From Chloroflexota bacterium (GTDB lineage: Bacteria; Chloroflexota; Anaerolineae; UBA4142), in assembly GCA_016208315.1 (NCBI GenBank), contig JACQYF010000125.1, forward strand, positions 62,001 to 126,000: a stretch of DNA of 64,000 bases, written 5' to 3'. Shown piece after piece: positions 28,469 to 38,662 of this stretch. Position 1 is the first letter of the stretch; each line of letters begins with the position of its first letter. The position numbers and the translations under genes were made by a program. Below the pieces are notes generated by a model. That model did not search any database and was not told where the DNA came from. It saw nothing but the letters and a program-made list of their open reading frames with translations.

Positions 28469-31378
28469 TCATTGCACTGACAGCGCATTGTCCAGCATTA
28501 CCCGCTCCTCCTGCACTCGCGCTCCGCTCGCATCCGTCACCGCGACCCGCGTTCCGGTCTCTGCCGAGTACATCCCCACCGCAAACCGGTATTCGCCCGC
28601 CGGCGCATCCGGCGCGATGACGATCTCATACGAATCGGCGATGACTTCGCCCGGCAGCCACCCGTCGGTCGGCAACGCACCGTTGCGCGGCAGTGAATCC
28701 TTCTGCCCGCGCAACGCGCCGCTCGCGTCGAGCGCGTGGGCGAAGACGGTGTAACTCTGCGTGGTCTGCTTGAGGGCTTGCCAGTAGAGTGTCAAGCGAA
28801 CGGTCTCGCCCGGCCGCACGCTTGCCTTGTCCAAATCGTACCCGAGCAGTTTGATTGAATCGCCGATCTGCGCGACCTGCGGATGCGTGATGCGCGGGAC
28901 CGCAAACGTCCGCCCGCTCGGCTCGACGGTTATTTCCCTTATTTCCTCTAATTTCCCTTTTGACTCCACCACCAAACGCGCCTTGCCCGAAAAATCAATG
29001 GGGATCGAGACGGCGTACCTTCCGCGCAGAATGGCCGCGCGGCCCCAGTCAGCCGCGGGAAAATTGGCGATGGGCGCGCCGCGATACAATTCCACCTCTT
29101 TGCCGCTTGAATCTCGCAATTTGAGCGTGATCTGTTCCCCATGCGCGGTCGGCTGATCCAGTTGCCACCACAGCGACAGGTCGAGCGTATCGCCTCCCTT
29201 AACCTGTTCGCGGTTCAGCGCATAGCCCAGCAGTCGGAATGGCGGAAGGGATGCATCTAGCGGATGCGGGATTTGCAGAACCTCGCGCGAGGGCATCTCG
29301 AGCGTTCGAGCCACATTCAAATCGTTGAGCGCGAAGGAAAGGCCGGTAGCGGTTTTCCAATTCTCGCTGGTCGCCGCATCGTAGACGACGAGCGTCAGAT
29401 GAAAAGTGCCGGGCGGTGAATCGGGCGGAATGATAAAGCCGATGTCGTCCTGAACGATTTCGTTCGGCAGCCAACCGTTGGTCGGGCGCAAGCCGCTCGC
29501 CGGTTCGGAATCGCGCTGCGCGATCAGGTGGTTCTGCGCGTCGGTCAAGCGCAGCGAGATGGTCAGCCGTTCGCCAAGCGACTGGGGCACGCGCCAATAA
29601 AGCGTCGCCAAGCCGAAATCGCCGGCGCGGAACGCAGGGGTCGGATGAATGCCATAGCCGAGCAGTTGGAGCGCGCGGCCCTCGCGGTCGGTAAATTCCG
29701 CAATCGGCTTGCTCGTTCTCAATTGCGCGATCGTCGCCGTATCCGTCGGCGGCGCATCCAGCACGCGCCACAACTCGCCGACGCGCGTCAGGCGGAATTC
29801 GTCGGCGAGCGCGCCGAGAGTTTCAGTCTCGCCCGGATGTACCGTGAGATAGACGGGCCGGCCGGCGCGCACCTCTTTTTCGATAGCCGCCTGCCGCGAA
29901 TCGTAAAACGCCTTGTCGAGCAAATAGTTCTTGGTGATGACTTTCCAGCGTTCCAAATCGCGGCGGCGACCGTCCACGTACATCGCGTATTCGAGCGGGG
30001 TGAGCGACTCCCAGGGGCCGACGATCAGCGCGCGCTCTTCGAGCGGCTGCGCCAGATTGTCCTCCCACGCCCTGGCAACATCCGTGCGCCCGCTCCAGTC
30101 GTTGCGGGGAAAATTGTTGACGACGAGAAACGCGACAAGCGCAAGGAAGGCAGCCGCGCGTAAAACGTAAAACGTAATTCGTAATTCGTAATTCGTAACT
30201 GCGAAGCGTCCCTGTGGGATTCGTAATCTGAATGCTGAAAACTGATTACTGATTACTGCCAAGCCGACGCCAACGAAAAACAGAAACGTGATGTACGATG
30301 GGAGGAAGAATTTCTCGACGTCAATCGTGTCGAAAAAGACGCCGAACGCGGTGTTCCCCAAATTCGCGAACAAGACAAAGAGGAACACCTCGCGCGGCGG
30401 CAGCGCGCGCGGCCAGCCCGGCGGCACGCGTGCGGCGATCAACGCGCCCGCGCCGATCAACCCGGCGACGAAACCCAGCGCGGTGAACTGCTCGATCAAT
30501 AACGGAACGTATAATTGGGTGACGCGCGCGACCACCCAATCGAGCGGACCAAAGCGCCACCAATCGCGCGCGTTGCCCGCCAAAATCATATCGCCGAAAT
30601 CTTTCAGGTGGAACTCGACGCCCACGTCGCTTTCGCCGCGCCAAAAGATATAGCCATACAAAAGCAGCGGCAGGACGAACGCGACGACGAGCGCCAGCAA
30701 CCGCCGCGGCTTGAAGAGCGCGGCGCGCTCATGCCAGAGGACAAAGAGCGCGATGGCGGGGGCGAACCACATCATCGTCCGGTGATTTGTGAGACTCAAG
30801 CCAAAGGCAAAAACCGGCACGGTCAAATCCACCCTGCCGGCGCGCCACAGGAAAAAAAGAAACGGCACGCTAATGACAAAGAGCGAATTGAGCGTATACG
30901 GCCGCGGGATCACGGCCTGCGACCATTCGACGCGCGAGGCGGCCAGGAGCAGCGCGCAAGCAATCGCCGCCCAACGACTGCCGGTGAGAAAGCGGACGAA
31001 CATGAAAACGGCCGCGACGGCGACCGCGCCCCAAAACGCCGCGAACAAATTCGCGCGCGTCGCCATCGTGCCGATGGGTACGAGAATCGTCCAGAGTTTG
31101 CCGAGCAGGAAAAAGGTGGGATAGCCGGTATGGCTCACGCCGAGGCGGTAAATGTTGACTTGAAACTCGCCCTCGTCGCCATCCAACAGCCCGGGCGCCA
31201 TCGTGCGCGCGTACAGCGCGAGCGACACTAGCACGAGCAAGATTGCAATAACCGAATCAGAAAATAGGACGCGGATAAACGCGGATGAACGCGGATTTTC
31301 TATAATTTTCCGCGCTCGTCCGCGTTTAGCGCCTTCTTGCGAAGGCGACGCGTCCCATTTTCCTGACATACTGCTCAC
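28469..31378 (-). CDS. DUF2723-like GT-C membrane protein with three beta-domains
   Basis: This is a 969-residue protein with a GTG start at 31378, overlapping the stop of the previous gene (GTGA); an ATG at 31369 is also possible. After the first helix it reads A-P-G-L-L-D-G-D-E-G-E-F-Q and then H-T-G-Y-P-T-F-F-L-L-G-K-L, the signature of DUF2723 proteins, which include GT-C-type protein O-glycosyltransferases of Bacteroidetes. About ten helices run to residue ~430. Three successive copies of the block-wide beta-domain fill residues ~580-960. The N-terminal 36 residues are encoded by a 98-bp interspersed repeat, and another loop reads a simple tract as N-Y-E-L-R-I-T, so parts of this protein come from repeats. 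Confidence 0.78.
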   Translation of the reverse strand: MSSMSGKWDASPSQEGAKRGRARKIIENPRSSAFIRVLFSDSVIAILLVLVSLALYARTMAPGLLDGDEGEFQVNIYRLGVSHTGYPTFFLLGKLWTILVPIGTMATRANLFAAFWGAVAVAAVFMFVRFLTGSRWAAIACALLLAASRVEWSQAVIPRPYTLNSLFVISVPFLFFLWRAGRVDLTVPVFAFGLSLTNHRTMMWFAPAIALFVLWHERAALFKPRRLLALVVAFVLPLLLYGYIFWRGESDVGVEFHLKDFGDMILAGNARDWWRFGPLDWVVARVTQLYVPLLIEQFTALGFVAGLIGAGALIAARVPPGWPRALPPREVFLFVLFANLGNTAFGVFFDTIDVEKFFLPSYITFLFFVGVGLAVISNQFSAFRLRIPQGRFAVTNYELRITFYVLRAAAFLALVAFLVVNNFPRNDWSGRTDVARAWEDNLAQPLEERALIVGPWESLTPLEYAMYVDGRRRDLERWKVITKNYLLDKAFYDSRQAAIEKEVRAGRPVYLTVHPGETETLGALADEFRLTRVGELWRVLDAPPTDTATIAQLRTSKPIAEFTDREGRALQLLGYGIHPTPAFRAGDFGLATLYWRVPQSLGERLTISLRLTDAQNHLIAQRDSEPASGLRPTNGWLPNEIVQDDIGFIIPPDSPPGTFHLTLVVYDAATSENWKTATGLSFALNDLNVARTLEMPSREVLQIPHPLDASLPPFRLLGYALNREQVKGGDTLDLSLWWQLDQPTAHGEQITLKLRDSSGKEVELYRGAPIANFPAADWGRAAILRGRYAVSIPIDFSGKARLVVESKGKLEEIREITVEPSGRTFAVPRITHPQVAQIGDSIKLLGYDLDKASVRPGETVRLTLYWQALKQTTQSYTVFAHALDASGALRGQKDSLPRNGALPTDGWLPGEVIADSYEIVIAPDAPAGEYRFAVGMYSAETGTRVAVTDASGARVQEERVMLDNALSVQ
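31263..31360. repeat. 98-bp interspersed repeat, copy 2, forming the N-terminus of a CDS
   Basis: This matches 1492-1589 over the full 98 bases at about 90 percent by eye. Here it supplies the cytoplasmic N-terminus (K-W-D-A-S-P-S-Q-E-G-A-K-R) of the DUF2723-like protein. Confidence 0.8.
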
Positions 31379-33618
31379 TCACCAACCTTGAAGGATGCCA
31401 ACGTCACGGAATCGCCCAGCGCCGTTCCATTCCCGTCTGAAACCGGCAGGCGCTCGCCGGTCTCGGCGCGATACAGCCCCAGTCGAATTCGATATTGGCC
31501 CTGGCCCGGAACCGCCAGCGTGTACGAGTCCGTGACCACCTCACTATCATCCCAGAGCGAAGTCGGATTCGTGCTGTCGGCGGGTTGTTGGTCTTGTTGC
31601 GCGACGACCTTGTCGTTCGCGTCGAGCACGTGGACAAAGACCGTATAATCGGCGGCAATCGGCGCGACGCGCTTCCAATATAGTTTCAAACCTCCCGCGG
31701 GGCTGAGGTCATAGCCGATCAGATTGATCTGCTGGCCGAAAAGGAATTGGGTCGAGTTCTGGGCCTGCGCCGCGCCGTTGTTCGCGCCCATAATCTTGAG
31801 GCGTCCCACGATGGGCGTCACCGCTTGGCCTTTCGGATCGAACGCGGGTAGGTCGCGCTTGGATTCGCGCGCGTAGAGCGCGACTTGGATCTGGGCGACG
31901 GACGGCGCAGGCGCGTCCGCGGCAATCGGCACCCAGTAGACATCGCGAATGATCTGACCGGCGCGCCACAAGCGCGTCGGCAAAAGACCGCGCCCGGGAT
32001 AACTATTGCGCGCGCCAATCACGCGCATACTGGGATCGAGGACGTGTATGCCGATCGAATAATCCTCATTCATCGTCGCCAGGGATTGCCAGTAAAGCGT
32101 CAGTGTCACGTCGCCGCCCGGCAGCACGTGCTCGGAAGACAACTCGTAGCCAAGCAGTTTCATCTTATCACCATAGGCGATATTGAGCGGACGCGCGAGG
32201 TATGGCACGCTGGCGAGCGACTCGGGATAGGCGTAGCCGGGCTGGAGGATCGCGAACGGCGCAACGACCGCCAGTACGAAAAGAGCGACCGCCATCGCCC
32301 GCGCGGCAATTGGCTCGATCCGATTGGGAAACCATTGCGAAATGCCAAAGACGGCGAGCGGCGCGAGCGCGGGCAGCACCGGGAAGAACAAGCGCCCGTG
32401 TGGCGCTTGCGTGATTTCCATCCAATGCAGCAATTCGACGAACGCGATCACGATCCAGAACGCGAGCACGAAAAAGGGCAGCGCCTTGACGAACGTCGGA
32501 TGCAGCCGCTCGCGCCGCCGCACAAAGCCGAACAGCAGCCCCAGCCCGCTTAGCCCGATCAAGATTTCGAGAAACGTATAGACCGCCGGGTTAGCGCGAA
32601 TGTTTCCCCAGCCAAACCCGATCCAAAAGGTCTCCCACACTTCGTCGAGCTGCGCGAGCAGTTGCGGCCACGTCAGCGGCGACTCGCGCGCGCCAAAGAT
32701 GCGGACCATCATCGCCGTGCCGGTCAATTCGCCGTAGAGCGCCAAATTACGGAGATACCACCACCCCGCGACGACGAATACGACCGCGCCGAAAACGCAC
32801 AAACGTCTCACCAGCTCGTCCAGTTTTGTGCGATGAGTATAGATCAAAACTAGTGCGCCTAGTACGACCAAGCCCGCGCCGCTCACTTTGGCGAGCGAGG
32901 CCAGACCGGTCGCGAGGCCGAGCAGTACGACGTTGCGCGCGCTGACGGCGGAACGCAGGCGGCGATCGGGCACGGGCCGGCGGCGGTCCGCGGTCAACAT
33001 CCGCGTGACCATCCAGAGCGAGAGCGCGGAGAACGCGACGATCGTGCTGTCGTTGCTCACCGCGCTGCTGACGAAAAGAAACTGCGGCACAAACCCGGCG
33101 ACCGCGCTCGCGCTTGCCGCCAGAAATTTCCGGTCGGGAAAGATCTCGAGCGTCAACAAATAAGTGTAGAGCACCGCAAATGCGCCCAGCACGACCGAAA
33201 GCAGACGCGCCACGTGAATCGCCAGCACCGTCCCGTGATAGGGAAAACTCTCGAGCGAGGTGTGAATGAAGAGATTCTTGTTATCGTTGACGACTCCGGG
33301 AACGTTGTAACCGTAATGCGGATTCTCCCAAACGATCTGCGGAAAATCGAAAGTATCCACCCAAAACGTAGCCGCGGCGGCCATCAAATAATAGAGCGGC
33401 GGCTGGCTGCCCTCTTGCCGCGCGAGGTGAGCCGGCTTGTCGAGCGTCTGGACCGGCAAGCCGCGTGCGGTCGCAACGTACTGCACGTACGCGAAATGCC
33501 ACTGCTCGTCCGGGGCTTCGAACAGCGGAGTCGTCACGCTGTAGAAAATGCCGAGCGCGATAAAGAGCGCCAGAACGATCGCGATTTCGCGGTGTTCGCC
33601 GAGAATGCGCCGAGCCAT
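31375..33618 (-). CDS. GT-C-type membrane protein, FExxDE subgroup
   Basis: This is a 747-residue protein with ATG at 33618 that shares one base with the upstream stop (TGATG). After helix 1 it has P-L-F-E-A-P-D-E-Q-W-H, matching the proteins at 69-2351 and 38659-41022. About eleven hydrophobic segments run to residue ~470. Two beta-domains follow, the second with Y-T-V-F-V-H-V-L-D. The gene ends inside the start of the DUF2723-like gene, so the two are translationally coupled. Confidence 0.75.
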   Translation of the reverse strand: MARRILGEHREIAIVLALFIALGIFYSVTTPLFEAPDEQWHFAYVQYVATARGLPVQTLDKPAHLARQEGSQPPLYYLMAAAATFWVDTFDFPQIVWENPHYGYNVPGVVNDNKNLFIHTSLESFPYHGTVLAIHVARLLSVVLGAFAVLYTYLLTLEIFPDRKFLAASASAVAGFVPQFLFVSSAVSNDSTIVAFSALSLWMVTRMLTADRRRPVPDRRLRSAVSARNVVLLGLATGLASLAKVSGAGLVVLGALVLIYTHRTKLDELVRRLCVFGAVVFVVAGWWYLRNLALYGELTGTAMMVRIFGARESPLTWPQLLAQLDEVWETFWIGFGWGNIRANPAVYTFLEILIGLSGLGLLFGFVRRRERLHPTFVKALPFFVLAFWIVIAFVELLHWMEITQAPHGRLFFPVLPALAPLAVFGISQWFPNRIEPIAARAMAVALFVLAVVAPFAILQPGYAYPESLASVPYLARPLNIAYGDKMKLLGYELSSEHVLPGGDVTLTLYWQSLATMNEDYSIGIHVLDPSMRVIGARNSYPGRGLLPTRLWRAGQIIRDVYWVPIAADAPAPSVAQIQVALYARESKRDLPAFDPKGQAVTPIVGRLKIMGANNGAAQAQNSTQFLFGQQINLIGYDLSPAGGLKLYWKRVAPIAADYTVFVHVLDANDKVVAQQDQQPADSTNPTSLWDDSEVVTDSYTLAVPGQGQYRIRLGLYRAETGERLPVSDGNGTALGDSVTLASFKVGE

Positions 33619-36194
33619 CAGCGCCTTACCTCCAGGGGCAGGTCGAGCATCGCCGCGTCGCCGCCCGCGTCGCGAACCGGCAGACGCGCGCCGGTCTTGA
33701 AATCGTACCAGCCGATCATAATCCGGTAGGTCCCATCCGGCGCGTTATCCGGAATCGTGAGCGCGAAATCATCGCGCACATTTTCGCCCGGCTCCCAAAT
33801 TCCGGTGGGATAGTTTCCGTCTTGGGGCTGATGGTCGTTCTGCGCGACGATCTTGCCTTCGCGATCCAACACGTGGACAAATACCGTGTAATCACGATCC
33901 ATTTCAGAGAGCGCCTGCCAATAGAGAGTTACTTGCCTGTCGTCCCGTATGTCATACCCGAGCAGCGCGATCAAGTTATCGCCAAAGACGATGCGCTGAG
34001 GGTGTTCTGGATTGTACGCGAGAGTCTGACGCGGCGCAACTTTCACCGTGCCGATCACCACCCGACTTTCGGCAGCATTTCCGCGCGCGTCGAGCACATC
34101 CAGCCGGTTTTGGCTCAGGACATTGTACAAGCCGACCTCGACGCGATATTGGCCGGGCGGTGTGCGCCGCGGCACTTGAATCGTATGATGCGTTGGAATC
34201 AGTTCGCCGGGCTTCCAGAGAAACGTATTGTACGCGCCGAGCGCGGGCAGAATATCGGCGTTCGCCGCCACTTGCTCGGTCACGTCAAGCAAGTGGACGA
34301 AAATCACATGATCGTCCGCCGTGCGCTGCGCGACGCGCCAATACAGCGAAACCGGAACCGTTTCGCCCGGCTGCGCGCGTGCGAGGTCTATCGCCGAACT
34401 CACCAATTCGATGCCTTGCGAGAATTTGACCGGCGCGGGCGCGGGCGGCGCGCGGAAATTGATCGGGCCAACGGCGTATGCTTGCGCGGCGACGCGCGCG
34501 TTCGGATCGCGAATCACGACATCCGGCGACCGCGTGGGCCTGTCGAATTGGGTGGGCGGAAGAAGATAGACGGTATCGCCGTTGACGAGGACGAACGCGG
34601 CGGGATCGTCCACGTAAATCTTGCCCTCGCTGCGGGCGCGCTCGGGATTCTCCGGCAAAACCAGCCAGCCACGCGCAACCACGGCTTGCGGATCGAGCGA
34701 GCCATCGGCGCGCAAGGCGGACCGCAGGCGCGGCGCGCGCGCGCCGACGAGGTAATGGACCGGGCTGCGCGCGAATTCGTTCAGCGGCAAATAGACCGGT
34801 TCGGTCTGCTGCGCGATCCACTGCGCTTCGGCCACCTCCAACGGGCTGATGTTGAAATCGTCGAATTCGCGACTCGCGGGCGTCGCCGCTAGCGTCTGGA
34901 CGAAATACGCGTTCGACGATGTGACTGCGCTCACCATCAATAGCGCGATCAAAACGATGCGGACCGCGCGCTGGCGAAACCGGTCGAGCACCGCGCTTGC
35001 GCCCACGCCGACGAGAAAATAGGTCGGCGGCACGATCCCAATTGTCCGCACCTTATTCGGGATCGGCTCGTTCGCGGCGAGAAGGTCGGGGAGGAACATG
35101 ATCGCCAGCGCCACGAGCGGCCAGAACCACTCGATTTGCCGCCAACGCGCGAGCGCGACCGCGACACCGATAATGAACAACACGAAAAGGATCGGATCGG
35201 GGAGCGGTTGGCGGAACGAGCCGCCCTGCCAGTCAATCCCGAACATCTTGACGTATTCGAGCAAATGCGCCAGCACCACATTGCCCAAGCCGACGTTCGC
35301 CACCTCGGGATTTTGCAGCAAGTTGACCTGACTCGCGCGCGCCATCGCCGCCGCGGGGTACATCAAATGGAAAATAATGCGCGGCAGCGCGATGATACCG
35401 CCGACGCCGAGCGTCCACAAAACGTCCCAGCGGCGCGCGCGGGTGAGCAAAAACTGGTGCGCCCACAGCGCAAGGATGACGAGCGGGAGCATCAGCGCCG
35501 CGAGATACGTGTAAACGCTCAGGCCGAGCACGACGCCGGCCAGAACCAAATCGCGCCGCGAGCGGTGACGCCAGCCGCGCCAAAAGAAATAGAGCAGGGC
35601 GGCTTCGAACAGCGGGACGAGCATAAAGCGGATGCCTGCCCGCGCGTTGTGAATGTTTTCAAGCGAGATGGTCAGCGCGAACGCGGCGACTAGCGCCACA
35701 CGGCGGTCGGCGACAAACTCGCGCGCGCAGCCGTAGAGCGCGACGACGGTCAACAGCGCGGCGAGCGCAGGGACGATGCGCAGCGCGAAAACGTTCGCGC
35801 CGAATAGCCAGACCGTCGCGGATTGCATGTAAAGAATCAGCGGCTCGGGCGCGCCCATTGGATTGGCGTAAAAAGGCAGAGTGCCGTCGTAGAGAATGCC
35901 GAGGATGTAGACGCCGTTAGAGGCAGAATCGTATTTCAACCCCGGCGGCAGCGTGTCCACCAGATAAAGGCGCGTGAACGCGGCGAGCAGGAATGTCGCC
36001 GCGACGGCGAGCGTAGACCGGGCGATTGCCCCAAAGGGGGGCTTTAGCCGAAATCGCGGCAACAACGACACAAAGCCGACGCGCCATCTTCGATGGCGAC
36101 CCGTCGGCTCGGATTCAGTCGCCGAAGGGCGACTTGGTGTGCTTGTTGCAGCGAATTTATTCGCCCCTGTGCGCGCGTGGGCTGGAACGCTCAC
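33618..36194 (-). CDS. PMT/GT39-like membrane glycosyltransferase with two beta-domains
   Basis: This is an 858-residue protein, GTG start at 36194 overlapping the previous stop (GTGA). After the first clear helix it reads L-P-P-G-L-K-Y-D-S-A-S-N-G, the acidic loop position of ArnT/PMT-type GT-C enzymes. It also shares N-A-R-A-G-I-R-F-M-L-V-P with the next paralog. Two beta-domains end the protein. The first ~45 residues come from a repeat-rich stretch (36031-36164) that reads as a basic, low-hydrophobic peptide, so the true start may be an internal codon near the first helix. Confidence 0.74.
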   Translation of the reverse strand: MSVPAHARTGANKFAATSTPSRPSATESEPTGRHRRWRVGFVSLLPRFRLKPPFGAIARSTLAVAATFLLAAFTRLYLVDTLPPGLKYDSASNGVYILGILYDGTLPFYANPMGAPEPLILYMQSATVWLFGANVFALRIVPALAALLTVVALYGCAREFVADRRVALVAAFALTISLENIHNARAGIRFMLVPLFEAALLYFFWRGWRHRSRRDLVLAGVVLGLSVYTYLAALMLPLVILALWAHQFLLTRARRWDVLWTLGVGGIIALPRIIFHLMYPAAAMARASQVNLLQNPEVANVGLGNVVLAHLLEYVKMFGIDWQGGSFRQPLPDPILFVLFIIGVAVALARWRQIEWFWPLVALAIMFLPDLLAANEPIPNKVRTIGIVPPTYFLVGVGASAVLDRFRQRAVRIVLIALLMVSAVTSSNAYFVQTLAATPASREFDDFNISPLEVAEAQWIAQQTEPVYLPLNEFARSPVHYLVGARAPRLRSALRADGSLDPQAVVARGWLVLPENPERARSEGKIYVDDPAAFVLVNGDTVYLLPPTQFDRPTRSPDVVIRDPNARVAAQAYAVGPINFRAPPAPAPVKFSQGIELVSSAIDLARAQPGETVPVSLYWRVAQRTADDHVIFVHLLDVTEQVAANADILPALGAYNTFLWKPGELIPTHHTIQVPRRTPPGQYRVEVGLYNVLSQNRLDVLDARGNAAESRVVIGTVKVAPRQTLAYNPEHPQRIVFGDNLIALLGYDIRDDRQVTLYWQALSEMDRDYTVFVHVLDREGKIVAQNDHQPQDGNYPTGIWEPGENVRDDFALTIPDNAPDGTYRIMIGWYDFKTGARLPVRDAGGDAAMLDLPLEVRR
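36031..36164. repeat. Palindrome-rich interspersed-type sequence at the start of a CDS
   Basis: The stretch contains several short inverted pairs, for example gccatcttcgatggc, gtcgccgaagggcgac and gcgaatttattcgc. It encodes the odd basic N-terminus of the 858-residue protein. I see no second copy in this window, so calling it an interspersed repeat is inference from its structure. Confidence 0.5.
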
Positions 36195-38662
36195 TCTGCT
36201 CCTACCTCCACCGGCAACACAAGATAGTCGCCCAGCGCCTGACCGTCCGCGCCGAACACATTCAGCCGCTGCATCGTCTCTACGTCGTACAGGCCGACGA
36301 CGATCTTGTACTGGCCGCCGCGCGGCAAGGGTAGATTGACGCTATCTTGAATTTGCTCGCCCGCGTCCCAGATGGATGTGGGATACGCACCATTCTGCGG
36401 CTGATGATCGTACTGCGCGATGATCTTGCCGGCCGAATCGAGGACGTGAACGAAAACCGTGTAATCGCGATCTGCCGGGCTAATGGCTTGCCAAAGGAGG
36501 ACAAGTCCCTCGCGATCCAAAGTGAATCCCGCCAGCGCAATGTCGTTCCCAAACCGAACATCCAAGGGATGCGCGGGCGGAATCGGCGCGATGCTTGCCG
36601 CGACCTTGAGCGGCGAAAGGAGCACGCGAGCGTCCGCGCTCTGCGCGCCGTCAATCCACACCGGGAGGCGCGCGTCGCGCGCCGGCTGATAGACACCCAC
36701 TTCGAGCGCATACTTGCCGGGCGGCAGCGCGGAATCGGGCGAAAGGACGCGGCGGTCGGGAATGATCTGACCCTGCGGGAAGTGGCTGAGGTGAAAATCT
36801 TCCGCCGGCCCAATATTAGATTCGGCGACGACGTTTCCTTGTGCGTCGAGCAGATGGACGAACGCGCGCGTCAGCGCTTGAATCGGCGCGCGGCTCGACC
36901 AGTAGAGCGTAACTCTGTATGGTTTGCCCGGCGTGATTTGGCGATTGTCGAGCGCGTATCCGACAAGATCGAGTTGCCTGTCAAAGTCGGCACGGATCGG
37001 CGTGTAAGGCAACGGGCGCGTGATTTCGGCGAGCGCGCTGCTCGGCAGGGCGACTCGCGCGCCCAGCGATTTGCCCCACGGGTCGCGCCACTCGCCTTGC
37101 GAGGGCTGACTGTGTATCAACGCTTCGGTTTGCGGATTGGGCGCAAGCAGAATCGCACTGTTCCCGCGCAGCAGCGCAAACGCATCATTCGAAGGAGTCG
37201 CCGGCACAAGTGCAATTGTCGCTTCATTCGCAAGCTGCGCGCGTTCGGCATCGCTCAGGTTGAGGATCGAGCGCGTCTCGGAAAAACGCGACAAGGTGAG
37301 AAAATGAATCGTCGGCTCGGCGTACAGTTGCATTGGCAAGAGGACATTCGCCGATTGAGCATTTGTCCAGTGCGCCAGCATTGCCCAATCGCCTTGAAAG
37401 TCATAATACGCGCGCTTGTCGTTCGCCCACGTGACAAAGTAATCGCGATAGGTGATTCCTCCGCTGCCGAGGACGACAAGCGCGGTCGCGGCCAATGTAA
37501 GCGTACGTCTCGGAAATCGCAAACGCTGCGCGATTGTTTCGACAATGGCTTCTGCCCCCCAGGCGATAAGGAGAACCACTGCGGGCAATGCGCCGATGGC
37601 GCGTTGGGTGTCGGGCGCGTCGCGGGAGAGAATTGTGGGCAGGAGCATGATGGCGAGCCAGAGGAACGCGAACCAACTCTCCGGCTTGCGCCAGCGCCAC
37701 AGCGCAGCCAGCAATCCGAGCGCGAACGGAATCGCCGTCACCCAATCGAGAATCGTGCGCCGCGCGATGCCGTGCCGCCATTCGGGATCGCCGCCGAGGT
37801 AAAAGATGCCGGCAACGCGCTGGACGTTCGCCCAAATCGCGGCGAGCTGGCTTTCGCCCGTCGCGAGGGTCACGTCAGTTACTCGAAAGAGAAACGCTTG
37901 GGGATGGAAAAAGAAATAGATTGCGAGCGGCAGAAAGACGACAGCCGCGGTGGCGACGACGACCGCAATGTTGCGAAGCCATAGGTTCGTAGTCAGCGAC
38001 GGAGCGAAGCGGAGTCGCGTCCGCGCGCCAGCAACGACACTCTGCTCCGCTCCGTGTCTGACTACGAACAAGAATTCAACCACCCAGAACGCGGCAAGCA
38101 CAAGCGGCAAAAAGCGCGCGGAGAGATAGGTGTAGAGCGACGCGCCCAAGAACGCGCCGGTCAAGACATGATCGCGCAGATGGCCGGTGCGGCGCGCGCG
38201 CCAGAAAAAGTAGAACGCGAGACAGGCCAAGAGCGGCAGGGTGATCGTCCGCCAGCCCACGCGGCTGAAATTTAGATGCCAGTAAAATGTCGCGAGAGCC
38301 GCGGTCGCAATGAGCGCCAATGCCATTGCGTTTTTGCGGTCAGCATTGAGCGCGCGGGTGAGAACGAAAAAGACCGGCAGCGTGAGTATGCCGACGAACG
38401 CCGCGGGCAGGCGCAACGCGAACGGCGTGGGACCGAAGATAAAGATCGAGAGCGCGTGCAGATAAATAAAGAGCGGCTCGCGCCCACCGTTGCCCTCGAA
38501 AAAAATAGGGAATCCTGCGCCGCGCACGATGGACAGCGCGTCCAAGCCGCTGAACGCTTCGTCGTGATACAGGCCCGGCGGGATTTGCGCGAGATCGTTC
38601 ACGCGTAACCACGAGCCAACGAGCAGAATGAGAATGAGCGCCAGCCAGGTCGAACGCGTCAC
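36191..38662 (-). CDS. PMT/GT39-like membrane glycosyltransferase with two beta-domains
   Basis: I chose the GTG at 38662 (823 residues), which overlaps the previous stop as GTGA; the longer reading upstream runs through a neighbouring gene and looks non-coding. After helix 1 it has I-P-P-G-L-Y-H-D-E-A-F-S-G, a D-E pair at the usual GT-C catalytic loop. N-F-S-R-V-G-W-R and similar motifs pair it with the 858-residue paralog. Two beta-domains end it, the last with Y-T-V-F-V-H-V-L-D-S. A palindromic element with 12-base ends (37985-38069) is read through in a loop between helices. Confidence 0.78.
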   Translation of the reverse strand: MTRSTWLALILILLVGSWLRVNDLAQIPPGLYHDEAFSGLDALSIVRGAGFPIFFEGNGGREPLFIYLHALSIFIFGPTPFALRLPAAFVGILTLPVFFVLTRALNADRKNAMALALIATAALATFYWHLNFSRVGWRTITLPLLACLAFYFFWRARRTGHLRDHVLTGAFLGASLYTYLSARFLPLVLAAFWVVEFLFVVRHGAEQSVVAGARTRLRFAPSLTTNLWLRNIAVVVATAAVVFLPLAIYFFFHPQAFLFRVTDVTLATGESQLAAIWANVQRVAGIFYLGGDPEWRHGIARRTILDWVTAIPFALGLLAALWRWRKPESWFAFLWLAIMLLPTILSRDAPDTQRAIGALPAVVLLIAWGAEAIVETIAQRLRFPRRTLTLAATALVVLGSGGITYRDYFVTWANDKRAYYDFQGDWAMLAHWTNAQSANVLLPMQLYAEPTIHFLTLSRFSETRSILNLSDAERAQLANEATIALVPATPSNDAFALLRGNSAILLAPNPQTEALIHSQPSQGEWRDPWGKSLGARVALPSSALAEITRPLPYTPIRADFDRQLDLVGYALDNRQITPGKPYRVTLYWSSRAPIQALTRAFVHLLDAQGNVVAESNIGPAEDFHLSHFPQGQIIPDRRVLSPDSALPPGKYALEVGVYQPARDARLPVWIDGAQSADARVLLSPLKVAASIAPIPPAHPLDVRFGNDIALAGFTLDREGLVLLWQAISPADRDYTVFVHVLDSAGKIIAQYDHQPQNGAYPTSIWDAGEQIQDSVNLPLPRGGQYKIVVGLYDVETMQRLNVFGADGQALGDYLVLPVEVGAE
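37985..38069. repeat. Palindromic mini-element with 12-bp perfect terminal repeats, in frame
   Basis: The ends gttcgtagtcag (37985-37996) and ctgactacgaac (38058-38069) are exact inverted repeats, and inner parts (ggagcgaagcggagt / ctctgctccgctcc) are near-complementary. On the coding strand it reads F-V-V-R-H-G-A-E-Q-S without stops in the 823-residue membrane protein. Confidence 0.8.

Noticed and set aside
36347-37984. Long plus-strand open frame (545 codons) opposite the PMT-like gene
   Set aside because: Its translation is arginine-rich without domains, while the minus strand encodes clear membrane helices and beta-domains. It is an antisense by-product of GC-rich codon use.
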